Origin: Akkermansia muciniphila
Lineage (GTDB): Bacteria; Pseudomonadota; Gammaproteobacteria; Burkholderiales; Burkholderiaceae_C
Length of the DNA: 64,000 bases
Direction of reading: 5' to 3'
Assembly (NCBI GenBank): GCA_943331105.2
Contig: CALQKH020000002.1
Location: forward strand, 310,001-374,000
Of the stretch, positions 9,234 through 18,467 are shown in pieces. Position 1 is the first letter of the stretch. The number at the start of each line of letters is the position of its first letter. The translations under genes and the position numbers were made by a program. Under the pieces are notes generated by a model. The model was not told the DNA's origin. It saw only the letters and a list, made by a program, of their open reading frames with translations, and ran no database searches.

Positions 9234-10227
9234 TTTCAGCTCGATCTATTTTTTATGGCCCTTGATGCTTTGGGCATCTGCACTGGTCCCCGCCCTAGCT
9301 CTTGTTTATTCGCTGAAAACGCGCAAGAGACCTTCCGTCGTTCTGGGCTTGGGGTTGTTGTTGCTGTGCATTTCGTTGGCAAGGCCTCAAACTGTGCTGA
9401 TGACCCCAATGCGTGATGCCACGGTGATGCTGGTCATGGACACTTCTGGCAGCATGCGCGCCAAAGATCTTCAACCATCACGCATCGAAGTGGCACAGAA
9501 AGCCGCGCAACAATTCATTGAAGACAAGCCCCGCAGATTGCGCGTCGGTTTGGTGACCGTAGCGGGCACTGCTGCCCTGGCACAAGCCCCGACCGATGAT
9601 CGCGATGTTTTGCTCAAAGCGATCGATTACTTACCGCTGCAATATGGCTCTGCCTTGGGTACCGGGATCTTGGTCTCGCTAGAAGCTTTGCTGCCTGGAG
9701 CAGGCATTGATGCGCAAAAGATCATCAACGAATCGGCTGAACCAGGTGGCGCCAAGAACCAAGCCAACTCTGGCCAATCCTTGGACGATAAAAAAACAGC
9801 CCCCAATACGGCCAGCCCATCGACAGGTCAGGGGCGACAGATGGCCATCGTTCTGATGAGCGATGGCCAAAGTAACATGGGGCCAGAGCTGAAGCAAATG
9901 GCGGATTTGGCCGCCACACACCAGGTCAAAATTTACACCGTTGGCATCGGCACCACCGAAGGCGATGTGGTTCAAATGCAAGGCCGCAGCATGCGTGTCA
10001 AGTTAGAAGATGAGGCTCTCAAAAAAGTTTCAGCGATCACGCAAGGCGAGTATTTCAAAGCCGACAGTGCCCAAGCGTTGAAGAGCATCTACAACCAATT
10101 AGGCCATCGGCTTCGGTTTGAAAAACGCGCCATGAGCGAGGTCACCGCCTATGTGTCAATTTTGGGTCTGCTCCTTGTTTTGGCAAGCGTAGCGCGCAGC
10201 TTTGTCAGGATGGGGAAAATCATATGA
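9226..10227 (+). CDS. Membrane VWA protein (BatA/BatB type), last gene of the MoxR operon
   Basis: 333 residues with N-terminal helices (about 10-29 and 38-52), a VWA domain with MIDAS Asp72-x-Ser74-x-Ser76, and a C-terminal helix near 305-325. It is a paralogue of the protein at 5185-6294, sharing SRI..AQKAA, the central polar insertion and an E-YFKA-SA element near the end of the domain. BatA and BatB are expected to pair in the membrane, so the two paralogues probably form one complex although they are transcribed divergently. Confidence 0.9.
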   Translation: MPDFSSIYFLWPLMLWASALVPALALVYSLKTRKRPSVVLGLGLLLLCISLARPQTVLMTPMRDATVMLVMDTSGSMRAKDLQPSRIEVAQKAAQQFIEDKPRRLRVGLVTVAGTAALAQAPTDDRDVLLKAIDYLPLQYGSALGTGILVSLEALLPGAGIDAQKIINESAEPGGAKNQANSGQSLDDKKTAPNTASPSTGQGRQMAIVLMSDGQSNMGPELKQMADLAATHQVKIYTVGIGTTEGDVVQMQGRSMRVKLEDEALKKVSAITQGEYFKADSAQALKSIYNQLGHRLRFEKRAMSEVTAYVSILGLLLVLASVARSFVRMGKII

Positions 10228-10460
10228 GTCCGTTGTCTGCAATAGCCTTTTTCCGATTCCTTGCTTGACCTCTTCGAAAGCTGTTCATTCAGCGAATCCG
10301 TGCACCTGTCCATCAAGCGTTTCCCCTGTGATGACGGTGGCAGCCGCCATGTTTCCAAAGTCAAGGACCGTGCATATTTTGAAAATATCAAAGTCATCCC
10401 TCTTGCAAAGTATTATTAATTTTGTTAATTTTTGAGTTGGCTTTCAACCACGGAAATCAA

Positions 10461-10727
10461 ATGAAAAAATCAACTGTCTTGCTGTATGTTGCCCTCATGA
10501 CTTTGAGTGTCCCCTCTTTTGCTGCCACTTGCGAAGCACAAGCCGCAGAGAAAAAACTGGCAGGCGCTGCAAAAAACAGTTTTGTTCAGAAGTGCGAAAA
10601 AGACGCTGCAGCTGCCTTGGCCACCGCCACCGCCACGTGTGAGGCACAGGCTACTGATAAAAAACTGGCAGGTGCGGCCAAAAACAATTTCACCAAAAAA
10701 TGCATCAAGGATGCCACTGGCGGCTGA
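10461..10727 (+). CDS. PsiF-repeat secreted small protein
   Basis: 88 residues from ATG 10461; the frame opens earlier but this ATG starts a clear signal peptide (MKKS...PSFAA). The mature part is two near-identical PsiF repeats, each with a Cys-x-x-Gln-Ala start, the KKLAGAAKN core and a second Cys (KCEKD, KCIKD), so two disulphides are likely in the periplasm. PsiF was described as phosphate-starvation inducible in E. coli; its function is unknown. No gene is seen in the 233 bases before it. Confidence 0.85.
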   Translation: MKKSTVLLYVALMTLSVPSFAATCEAQAAEKKLAGAAKNSFVQKCEKDAAAALATATATCEAQATDKKLAGAAKNNFTKKCIKDATGG

Positions 10728-10920
10728 CCTTCTCGGTCACACACGGGCTCATTCGACAACTCAGATCAGCACAAGGAAACTGACATTTCAGCCGCTGGGC
10801 TGATGATTGGATTCCGGCATACTTTGCCAAATCGGCGATCCTGTAAAAACCACATCCGAGATGGCGGATCCCAAAATCCGGTGCCTGTGTACAAAAGATC
10901 AGCCTAATTCAGATACCTCG

Positions 10921-12306
10921 ATGAGCCAGCAGCAGACCCCTATTTCTTTGCCGGATGGTGATCCAGCACAAAGCCGCCTGGTCAAGGTGCTGTTTGTCGG
11001 CGTCTTCATGGCGGCACTTGATTCAGCCATCGTGGGGCCTGTCCTGCCAGCATTGATTGCCGTCTTTGGCATCGACAACCGAACCGCTGGACTGATAACG
11101 ACTGTTTTTTCCCTGAGTTCCTTGTGCAGTACAGCGTTGATGGCTTACTTCAGCGACCGCCATGGCCGCCGACCGGTGTATCTGGCCAGTGTGGCGCTTT
11201 TCGCCATCGGCTCTTTGATCATCGCCGCTGCACCCGACTTTGATACGCTGCTGGTGGGCCGTGCCATCCAGGGCATCGGCGCAGGGGGCATAGCGCCGGT
11301 AGCCAGTGCTGTGATTGGTGATGTGTTCACAGCCGAGCGAAGGGGCCGTATTTTAGGACTGGTTGGTGCCACCCACGGCATGGCCTTTGTGCTTGGGCCA
11401 CCTCTGGCGACCGTGCTCACTTCCACGCTGGGCTGGCGCTGGCTGTTTTTGGTGAATATTCCCGTCGCACTGGTCGTGTTGTGGTGGGGCGCCCTCAGCT
11501 TGCCAAGCCAACGCACCCGCGCGGCACCAGGGCACATTGACTTGGCAGGTATCACCTGTACCTTGTTATTTCTGCTGTGCTTGGTGCTGGGCATTTCGCG
11601 CCTGCCGGACTCGGCTACCGCGATGGTGTTGTGGCCTTGGTTTCTGGCGGCAAGTGGGGCACTGCTGGTCGCTTTGGTGGTCATTGAGAAACATCAGGCG
11701 CAACCACTGATTCCGATCGAGCTGTTTGCAAACCGACAACTGGCTTTTGCCTATGTGCTGACGCTGGGTGTGGGTTTCTCCATGGGGGGCATTGTATTTT
11801 TGACCACCATCGCTACGCTGGCCTATGGGGTCAGCGTTGAATCTGCGGGGCTGGCCCTGCTGCCTCTGGTGCTGTGCTCCATGGTGGGCTCTATGGCGGC
11901 AGGGCGGTTGCTCAACCGACTGGGCGCTCGAAGCATGGTGATCTTTGGCTTCGGTATGCTGACGCTGGGATACCTGCAAAGCGCCATGCCACAGACCGGC
12001 TTTACTGCGTTCTTGATCGCGACTGTTTTGGTCGGGATTGGCGTGGGTGTGGTGGTCAGCGGTGCGCTGCGCACCATTGCGATAGATGAAGCACCCCCTG
12101 CCCAGCGAGGCACAGCCCAGGGGCTGATCAATATTTTCAATGCCGTAGGGACGCTCTTGGCGGTGACCTGCATCAGTGCCATTGCTGACTTTGAAGGCGG
12201 CGAGTTAACCGCCTTTAGCCATGCTTACTTGGCACTGGCTTTGAGCATGCTCGTGATGCTGTTGATGGCGTTCGGTCTGAAAAAGAAGTCACCCAAGCCC
12301 GCTTAA
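10921..12306 (+). CDS. MFS drug-type exporter (DHA family)
   Basis: 461 residues from ATG 10921; a longer frame begins at TTG 10807 but its first 38 codons are not family-like. The protein is hydrophobic throughout with some 14 possible helices. The MFS signature SDRHGRRP lies between helices 2 and 3, and the motif C region (GLVGATHGMAFVLGPPL) marks it as a drug:H+ antiporter relative. A substrate cannot be named. The stop codon overlaps that of the convergent bciA gene by four bases. The coding sequence appears richer in G+C than the genes on either side beyond bciA. Confidence 0.88.
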   Translation: MSQQQTPISLPDGDPAQSRLVKVLFVGVFMAALDSAIVGPVLPALIAVFGIDNRTAGLITTVFSLSSLCSTALMAYFSDRHGRRPVYLASVALFAIGSLIIAAAPDFDTLLVGRAIQGIGAGGIAPVASAVIGDVFTAERRGRILGLVGATHGMAFVLGPPLATVLTSTLGWRWLFLVNIPVALVVLWWGALSLPSQRTRAAPGHIDLAGITCTLLFLLCLVLGISRLPDSATAMVLWPWFLAASGALLVALVVIEKHQAQPLIPIELFANRQLAFAYVLTLGVGFSMGGIVFLTTIATLAYGVSVESAGLALLPLVLCSMVGSMAAGRLLNRLGARSMVIFGFGMLTLGYLQSAMPQTGFTAFLIATVLVGIGVGVVVSGALRTIAIDEAPPAQRGTAQGLINIFNAVGTLLAVTCISAIADFEGGELTAFSHAYLALALSMLVMLLMAFGLKKKSPKPA

Positions 12307-13373
12307 AAAACAGCGTGCTCCCCTCGATCGGGCGCGCCCTCGCCTTTGACCCAACGGGCATAGGCATCGAACAGCGTTTGTGAACCGTGTGAGGGTGTGG
12401 CCGGGTCATCGTAGCGCTGCGCCTGTGCATCCCACACCAACATGGATTCAGTGGCGTAATACCGCCCAATGCGGGCCAGCTCGGCCTTTTCTGCAGCTGC
12501 TGGAATGAGCTTTCCCAAGACGCTCAAAACACCCACGATGACATCCAACAGACCCACCGGGACACGCTTGAAACGCGGCGATTTGCCCAACAAAGCAAAC
12601 AATTGCTCGCCCTGCGCCAGCGGCGTGATGGCAGGCCCCGGCCCCCCGATGGGCAAGATCTGGTTATGCCGCGACCCATCGTCCAGGCACCCTACCAGAA
12701 AATCAGCCAAATCGTCGTCGCTGATGGGCTTGCAGGCGGTCAATTGCCCGTCGCCAAAAATCAAAAAAGGCTTACCTTTCTTGACACGATCGAGTTGGCC
12801 CGACAGCGATTTGAAAAAAGCTGTGGGCCGCACGATGGAATAAGTCAGGCCTGATTCGATCAGGGCTTTTTCAAAGGCCAGCTTGGCATGTTGAAAAGCC
12901 AACAAGGGCTTTTGCACGCAGATGGCCGACAGTTGAACAAACTGTTTCACACCCGCAGCTTGTGCCGCTTGCAGCGCCCACACATGGGCTTGGTGATCGA
13001 CCCGCCAAGCGTCTTGGGGCGAGCCCATGCGCGAGGCCATACAAGAGACCATCGCATCAAAATGAAAGTGCGCCAAATCCGCTTGTTTCCAAAAATCCTC
13101 CTCGGCCGCATGTCCCCAAATGAGCTTGACCCCAGCCAGACGTTCTGAAAGCCCTGTGTCGGCCTGCGTTGAGCCCACACCTTCGCGCTGCCGGACCAGA
13201 CAAACCACCTCATGGCCTCGACGAAGCAGCGCCCGTGCAGTGGCCATGCCGATCGTGCCCGTCGCCCCGAGCAAAAGAACACGCTTTGTAGACCTTGATT
13301 CCAAGCCCGTCGCTGGCGATGTTGGGGTGCTGTCTGAGCTAGACAAAGGGCTGGAAAGCATATCGGTGGTCAC
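12303..13373 (-). CDS. bciA: 3,8-divinyl (proto)chlorophyllide a 8-vinyl-reductase BciA
   Basis: About 356 residues from GTG 13373, which has a GGGAG box 8 bases upstream; ATG 13361 is the alternative. An NAD(P)H-binding Rossmann start (LLGATGTIG) is followed by sequences that in my memory are diagnostic for BciA and the plant orthologue DVR: LSAICVQKPLLAFQ, SIVRPTAFFKSLSGQ, FGDG.LTACKPIS, LPIGGPGPA.TP, RIGRYYATESMLVWD and a terminal HAVF. BciA reduces the C8 vinyl group during (bacterio)chlorophyll synthesis, so its presence implies a phototrophic, probably aerobic anoxygenic, host. No other photosynthesis gene is in the window. It is convergent with an MFS gene, with stops overlapping. Confidence 0.92.
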   Translation of the reverse strand: MTTDMLSSPLSSSDSTPTSPATGLESRSTKRVLLLGATGTIGMATARALLRRGHEVVCLVRQREGVGSTQADTGLSERLAGVKLIWGHAAEEDFWKQADLAHFHFDAMVSCMASRMGSPQDAWRVDHQAHVWALQAAQAAGVKQFVQLSAICVQKPLLAFQHAKLAFEKALIESGLTYSIVRPTAFFKSLSGQLDRVKKGKPFLIFGDGQLTACKPISDDDLADFLVGCLDDGSRHNQILPIGGPGPAITPLAQGEQLFALLGKSPRFKRVPVGLLDVIVGVLSVLGKLIPAAAEKAELARIGRYYATESMLVWDAQAQRYDDPATPSHGSQTLFDAYARWVKGEGAPDRGEHAVF

Positions 13374-13537
13374 CCCGGGAACTCCCAAAATATTCAGAGA
13401 TTCAATGATGATGTGATTTGAGTGATGGGAATTGGCGATGCCATGAACGAATCGATCTCACTGCCGATTTTGGATGACCCTTGAAGATGACCCAGAGCCG
13501 ATACAAGTTACTCAAAGAATGGTCTAAAAATCACCCA

Positions 13538-13987
13538 TCAAAGCGCAGCACTGTGCCCTTTGATGTAAGTCTCTAAAAACCCAATCTGCTGACCCATTTG
13601 TCGGATATTGTCTTTGACGACATCACCAATAGAAATAACGCCAACGACCCGCCCAGCCTCCACAACCGGCAGATGACGGAAGTTACGGGAAGCCATCAAG
13701 CCTGTGCAGGCTTCAATCGGATCGTCTGGTTTGACCGAGACCGGGTCGGCTGTCATGACATCTTGAACGAGGACTTGTTTGGCATCCAGACCGGGTAACA
13801 GGACCTTGATGGCACAGTCGCCCTGAGTGATGATGCCCATCAGCTTTTCGTCACGAATCACCAGAATCGCACGCACACGGTTGTCCCGCATCAGCTGCAA
13901 AGCCACGACCACTTTTTCGTCAGGCTTGATGCTGATCACGTTAACGGTTTGTCCTTTTTGCGCTAAACATGTTTTGACGCTGGTCAT
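13538..13987 (-). CDS. Two-CBS-domain protein
   Basis: 149 residues made almost wholly of a CBS pair: the first unit around residues 15-70 (VRAILVIRDEKLMGIITQGD) and the second around 75-135 (FRHLPVVEAGRVVGVISIGDVV). Such stand-alone Bateman modules bind adenine nucleotides and act as energy or redox sensors for partner proteins. No catalytic domain is attached. The gene stands alone, on the same strand as the PsiE-like gene about 90 bases upstream, so its partner is unknown. Confidence 0.9.
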   Translation of the reverse strand: MTSVKTCLAQKGQTVNVISIKPDEKVVVALQLMRDNRVRAILVIRDEKLMGIITQGDCAIKVLLPGLDAKQVLVQDVMTADPVSVKPDDPIEACTGLMASRNFRHLPVVEAGRVVGVISIGDVVKDNIRQMGQQIGFLETYIKGHSAAL

Positions 13988-14080
13988 CTGAGTTCCTATT
14001 GACGATGGCTTAATTGATAAATTTTCTCACAGTGATTGAAATCGTGCATGCGATGACTTAGTCAACTCAAGCGCCTTTGG

Positions 14081-14440
14081 TTAATCGCGGTCTTGTATTT
14101 TGCTGATCACCCAACAGGCAATAGCAATCATCAAAATAGCGCCACTTTCATACAAAAGAATCGAAGGGTCACCGTCTTTACCCTGAAGGATGATCAAGCG
14201 GCTCAATGCGGTCATGGCAATGACCAAAGGTATGGTGATTGGAATTCGGTGGCTGCTGTAAAAAGCTCCTAACATACCTAACACTTCCGCATAAATAAAC
14301 ATCAGTAACAAGTCCTTCAGCGCTACGCTACGCTGTTCTATCAACAGCATGACTTCTTGCACCATGGCACCCACAGTGAACAGTGCGATAGTGATGAGAA
14401 ATACTTTTTCAGTCACATCAATCATTTTTTTGATGGGCAT
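14081..14440 (-). CDS. PsiE-like membrane protein
   Basis: About 119 residues from ATG 14440, chosen because GGAG lies 5 bases upstream; an ATG at 14473 would add 11 residues. Four hydrophobic segments with the conserved LLMFIYAEVLGMLGAFYSSHRIPI stretch (quoted in part: LLMFIYAEVLGM) are typical of the PsiE family, inner-membrane proteins first found as phosphate-starvation inducible. The function is not known. It sits in the same region as a PsiF-repeat gene, but nothing shows that the two are co-regulated. Confidence 0.8.
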   Translation of the reverse strand: MPIKKMIDVTEKVFLITIALFTVGAMVQEVMLLIEQRSVALKDLLLMFIYAEVLGMLGAFYSSHRIPITIPLVIAMTALSRLIILQGKDGDPSILLYESGAILMIAIACWVISKIQDRD

Positions 14441-14877
14441 AAGATCTCCAGCTTCAAGGGTTGATTGGGTCATTATTGAATGGATCCTGTGATTCAAGCT
14501 GCTCATTTTTGAAGCACTTGGAAATTTTCGAACTTTTGTATAAATTCAGTCAGGACATAGGAACGGACCGTCGTTCATCAAGCCATCGGTCCAACAACGA
14601 CCAGACATCGTCTTTTCCCAAGTCGTGCCCACGTTCCATTGACAATGGTTAACCAAGACGCCAGAGAGCCGACAGCCGGTGGTTGCCAAGGCCTTGGCAG
14701 TCAATTGGGCGACGCTAAGTGACTGCAATCTGCCCAATGTGCTGTTTGATCTTGGTTCACAGTGGTTTCATGAATGTGTTTGTGATCATCGATATGCGCC
14801 ACTGATGGTTAGGGTGCAATAGTTTTTGCAATACTGGCCTTGCTGTGATTGAATCTGCAAAAACTCTTGGAGACAAT
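14441..14877. other. Gene-less interval between PsiE-like gene and PhyH operon
   Basis: About 440 bases without a convincing gene on either strand; the short frames here lack family resemblance. It must hold the promoters of both divergent genes. A GGAG box for the PhyH gene lies at its right end, 5 bases before ATG 14878. No repeat or obvious operator was seen. Confidence 0.5.
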
Positions 14878-15714
14878 ATGCCCGGCTCGATTCTCACACC
14901 CGAACAACGCGCTCATTACGAACAGGACGGCTACGTGCTGGTCCGCAAGCTTTTCGATGATGAGGAAATTTCAATCCTGCGCACCGCGATTGAAAACGAC
15001 GAATCAATGCGCAGTCGTTTGTATGACCGGAACGATTCATCTGGCAAATCCACGCGAATGGCCACTTGGAATCATCCCGGTGACAGCGTCTACGGTCTTG
15101 CTGCACGCTCCCATCGTGTGGTCGACACCATGGAAGATCTGCTTGGCGGCGAGGTCTATCATTACCACTCCAAATTGACTGCCAAAGAGCCATTCGAGGG
15201 AGGGGCTTGGGAGTGGCATCAGGATTACGGCTATTGGTATCACAACGGCTGTGTATTCCCCTACATGGCAAGCGTGATGGTTGCGCTCGACCGCAGCACT
15301 CGCGAAAACGGCTGTCTACAAGTTGTCAAGGGATCGCACCACTGTGGCCGCATTGAGCATGGCGTCCTGCCTGGCGAGCAGGTCGGAGCCGATCCGCGGC
15401 GGGTCGCTGAAATGCTCAAGCTGATGCCGATTGAGTATGCCGAGATGGAACCTGGCGATGGCCTTTTTTTCCACAGCAATGTGCTGCACCGATCAGACCA
15501 AAATCGCTCAGAAAATCGCCGCTGGACTGTACTGCATTGCTACAACGCTGCGCGCAACAACCCTTACCTAGAGCATCATCATCCTTTTTACACGCCGCTC
15601 GAGAAAGTCGACGATGGCGCTATCAAGCGCGCAGGTGTGAAGTTTTCCAGCGGAATCAATGAGTTTAGGGAAAAGTCAGCCAACCCACCTGAATTAAAAC
15701 AGCGACTCAGCTGA
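14878..15714 (+). CDS. Phytanoyl-CoA dioxygenase (PhyH) family oxygenase
   Basis: 278 residues from ATG 14878, preceded by GGAG; the frame opens 33 bases earlier without benefit. This is a non-haem Fe(II)/2-oxoglutarate enzyme: the iron ligands are His114-x-Asp116 in WHQDYGYW and the distal His204 in VLHRSD, with a downstream Arg (about 210) positioned to bind 2-oxoglutarate. It begins a run with an enolase-superfamily enzyme (42 bases on) and an MFS carrier, suggesting hydroxylation of a small organic molecule that is then dehydrated or isomerised. The three genes look richer in G+C than the genes downstream. Confidence 0.88.
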   Translation: MPGSILTPEQRAHYEQDGYVLVRKLFDDEEISILRTAIENDESMRSRLYDRNDSSGKSTRMATWNHPGDSVYGLAARSHRVVDTMEDLLGGEVYHYHSKLTAKEPFEGGAWEWHQDYGYWYHNGCVFPYMASVMVALDRSTRENGCLQVVKGSHHCGRIEHGVLPGEQVGADPRRVAEMLKLMPIEYAEMEPGDGLFFHSNVLHRSDQNRSENRRWTVLHCYNAARNNPYLEHHHPFYTPLEKVDDGAIKRAGVKFSSGINEFREKSANPPELKQRLS

Positions 15715-15756
15715 CCATTTTTATCTCGACCCCTTTTCAATTTGAAAAGCAGCGAT

Positions 15757-16908
15757 ATGAAAATCGTCGACATCAAAATTCACGTTCTGAAAAGCCCGCT
15801 TGCAGAACCTTTCGCGTTCTCACAGGGCTGGGTTCGCCAGCGCAGTGCAACGCTGGTGGAAGTGCTCACTGAAGAGGGCATTACCGGCTGGGGCGAGGCG
15901 TTCGCTCAAGGTTTGGAGCCACCAGAAATCGCTGCGGCTGCTGTTCAATACGCGCTGAAACCACTCCTTTTGGGCGCCAACGCATTGGATACCGAAGTGC
16001 TGTGGCACAAGATGTATCACGCTACACGTGACTTCGGCCGCAAAGGCTCGGTGATCGCTGCGATCAGCGCAGTCGACATTGCACTTTGGGACATCGCCGG
16101 AAAGACGCATAACGTTCCGATTCACGTCTTGCTGGGCGGTGCATTCAGAACCCGCGTTCAGCCCTATGCAACAGGCTTTTACCGCGTCAATGGTCAGGGC
16201 GAATCCGCAAGACTGGCGGACGAAGCCATTCGGCACCACGATGCTGGCTTTAGGGCGATGAAGGTCAAGCTCGGCTACGGCGTTGACGATGACATCCATT
16301 GCATGAAAGCCATCGGTGCGGCGATTGATGGCCGCGGCATTACGCTGATGATTGACACCAACCATGCCTATGGCCGCGCGGAAGCGCTGCGCCTCGGTCG
16401 TGCACTGGAGCGCTACAACTTGCGCTGGTACGAAGAACCCGTGGCGCCGGAGGATCTGCGCGGTTATGCGGAGATGAGGGATAAGTTAACGATGCCCATC
16501 GCAGGGGGTGAAAATGAGCACACGCTGTTTGGCTATCGCGACCTGTTTGCTGCAAACGCAGTCGACATTGCCCAACCAGACCTGTGTTCTTGCGGTGGCA
16601 TCAGTGCGGCCCGCCACATTGTGACGCTCGCGCAAGCGCATGGCGTTGCGGTCAATCCGCATGTGTGGGGATCGGCTATTGCCCAGGCGGCATCCTTGCA
16701 GCTCATTGCTGCGTTGCCGGTCGCGCACCATTCACTGTTCGCGCAGGAGCCTTTGCTTGAATACGATTGCTCATCTCATCCATTCAGGCAGCAGTTGATC
16801 ACACAGCCCATCCAGCAACGCGACGGTTGGGTGTCGATACCGAACGGACCGGGGCTTGGTGTTGAACTCGATCGCAGCATTATTGAGCGATACCGTGTTG
16901 CTGGATGA
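15757..16908 (+). CDS. Mandelate racemase/muconate lactonizing-type enzyme (enolase superfamily)
   Basis: 383 residues from ATG 15757. The acid/base Lys-x-Lys is at 169-171 (MKVKLG), the Mg ligands are Asp200 (MIDTNH), Glu226 (YEEPV) and Glu252 (GGENE), and the second-face dyad is Asp275 with His302 (NPHVWG). Lys on one face and His/Asp on the other is the mandelate racemase-subgroup pattern, used for racemisation, acid-sugar dehydration or lactone cycloisomerisation. The HVWG element also recalls galactarolactone and anhydrogalactonate cycloisomerases, but the exact reaction is not decidable. It follows the PhyH gene and precedes an MFS carrier. Confidence 0.88.
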   Translation: MKIVDIKIHVLKSPLAEPFAFSQGWVRQRSATLVEVLTEEGITGWGEAFAQGLEPPEIAAAAVQYALKPLLLGANALDTEVLWHKMYHATRDFGRKGSVIAAISAVDIALWDIAGKTHNVPIHVLLGGAFRTRVQPYATGFYRVNGQGESARLADEAIRHHDAGFRAMKVKLGYGVDDDIHCMKAIGAAIDGRGITLMIDTNHAYGRAEALRLGRALERYNLRWYEEPVAPEDLRGYAEMRDKLTMPIAGGENEHTLFGYRDLFAANAVDIAQPDLCSCGGISAARHIVTLAQAHGVAVNPHVWGSAIAQAASLQLIAALPVAHHSLFAQEPLLEYDCSSHPFRQQLITQPIQQRDGWVSIPNGPGLGVELDRSIIERYRVAG

Positions 16909-17147
16909 CCTTGGAAAAAGCGGATCCCAGACTCCTTGGCAACAAACCCTTACGACCGCTGCAGTAGCGTCTTGTGCCTACCGTGATGCGACGTGCCAGC
17001 GACATCACCATCAACAAGCATGGCCGCCTCAATCGGTCGGATAAACTGGCTTTCTGAAAAAATGAAAGCGCATCGCATGCCCCACCCTTTCTTGTCCTAT
17101 CGGCTGGGTCTCGCTTGTCGTGATCGGGTCAGTCTCGCGGGGAAGCG

Positions 17148-18368
17148 ATGAGCGATTCACCCGCCTCACGAGGCATCAGCCGAGGGGCACTCGTCCTGGC
17201 TGCGGCCACCGTGGTGAATCTGCCGTTCGGCACCGTCTATGCGTTTTCTGTCTTCCTCAAGCCGATGGAGGCGCTGCTCGGTATTGGTCGGGCCGAGATG
17301 GCGATCGTGTTTTCCATGGCGTCGATCTTTCTCACGATCGGCATGCTCATCGGACCCGGCCTTTACCGTCGCTTCGCACCCGTGCCCCTGCTGCTGGTTT
17401 GCGGGGTTCTGAGCGCCTCTGGCCTGCTGATCTGCGCCGCTGCACAGGGTATCGAGCATTTGTTGCTGGGCTACGGCGTTCTGTTCGGACTGGGCGGCGG
17501 GGTGGCTTTCATCATGATGCAACAAGGTCTGAACCAGACCATCAGCCCGATGAGCGGGCTGGCCAACGGCTACGTGGTGAGCCTGTATCCCATGGGTGCC
17601 ATGCTGGGTGCACCAGTCTTTGGCTGGGCCATTGAGGCGTTTGGCCTGCGTGCAACCCTCACGGGTCTTGCGCTCACGGTGCTGACTTGCTGCGCCATCG
17701 CTGCCATGCTTTGGCATCGTGCCCAGGTTCGCATGCAAGATCCAGGAGCGAGTTCGGCCGACAGCGAAGCCCGCCACTGGGGCTTGTTTGCCCGGTTGTT
17801 TACTGTTTTCTTTCTCGCCGCCTCTGCGGGTCTGATGGTGATGAGCCAGGCTGCTGGCATTTTGCAGGCCTATGGCGCAAAAAGTCTGTTCGCGCTGGGC
17901 GGCACCACTTTCATCACCGGTGCGATTGCTGCTGCACGCATTGGAGGGGGCTGGCTCATTGATCGTTTCGCGGTGCCTCGCGTGGCCTGCGTGGCCCATC
18001 TCATCGCCCTCAGTGGTTCTTGCCTGCTGTTGACCTGGCCAGGGGCGGGCATGGCTGTCCTGTCCATGACACTGATTGGCTGCGGTTATGGCTTCATCTC
18101 GGGTCTGACGGCTGGTGCGATTGCGCGCTACTGGCATCCCAATGCCTTTGGCCGGGTGGCCGGACAGTTATACATTGCTTGGTGCATCGCGGCCATCAGT
18201 TTGCCGGTGTTGGCGGGCTGGCTGTACGACCAGACCCAGGGCTATGACCAAGCCATGTTGATGGCCGCTGGCGTGAACCTGCTGGGCGCACTGATGGCTT
18301 TGAGCTTGCCGACGACAGCGCGATCACCGCTTCAAGTTCAGCCTCAACCAAAAGTCGAGAAGACCTGA
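17148..18368 (+). CDS. MFS transporter, oxalate/formate-antiporter-like
   Basis: 406 residues, about 12 hydrophobic helices. The N-terminal NLPFGTVYAFSVFLKP element and the general layout resemble the oxalate:formate / monocarboxylate carrier branch of the MFS. A cytoplasmic loop rich in polar residues (about 190-210) divides the two halves. Position after PhyH and the enolase-superfamily gene suggests uptake of their substrate or export of a product. A 240-base gap separates it from the preceding gene, so it may have its own promoter. Confidence 0.83.
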   Translation: MSDSPASRGISRGALVLAAATVVNLPFGTVYAFSVFLKPMEALLGIGRAEMAIVFSMASIFLTIGMLIGPGLYRRFAPVPLLLVCGVLSASGLLICAAAQGIEHLLLGYGVLFGLGGGVAFIMMQQGLNQTISPMSGLANGYVVSLYPMGAMLGAPVFGWAIEAFGLRATLTGLALTVLTCCAIAAMLWHRAQVRMQDPGASSADSEARHWGLFARLFTVFFLAASAGLMVMSQAAGILQAYGAKSLFALGGTTFITGAIAAARIGGGWLIDRFAVPRVACVAHLIALSGSCLLLTWPGAGMAVLSMTLIGCGYGFISGLTAGAIARYWHPNAFGRVAGQLYIAWCIAAISLPVLAGWLYDQTQGYDQAMLMAAGVNLLGALMALSLPTTARSPLQVQPQPKVEKT

Positions 18369-18467
18369 TCATGCGGATGCACATCCCCAACGGCAGCATC
18401 TTGGGTATGCGTGGCAGCGTTGAATGTGCTGATTGTGAGTGCCAACGCAGGCTCAAGGGAACATCAA

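Noticed and set aside
10202..10435. 77-codon frame between the last VWA gene and the PsiF gene
   Set aside because: It has no ribosome binding site, no family resemblance and low-complexity Ser/Pro composition.
17166..18137. Antisense open frame of 323 codons opposite the MFS carrier
   Set aside because: Composition (Gln, His, Arg-rich, no hydrophobic core) and the obvious MFS gene on the other strand show it is a shadow.
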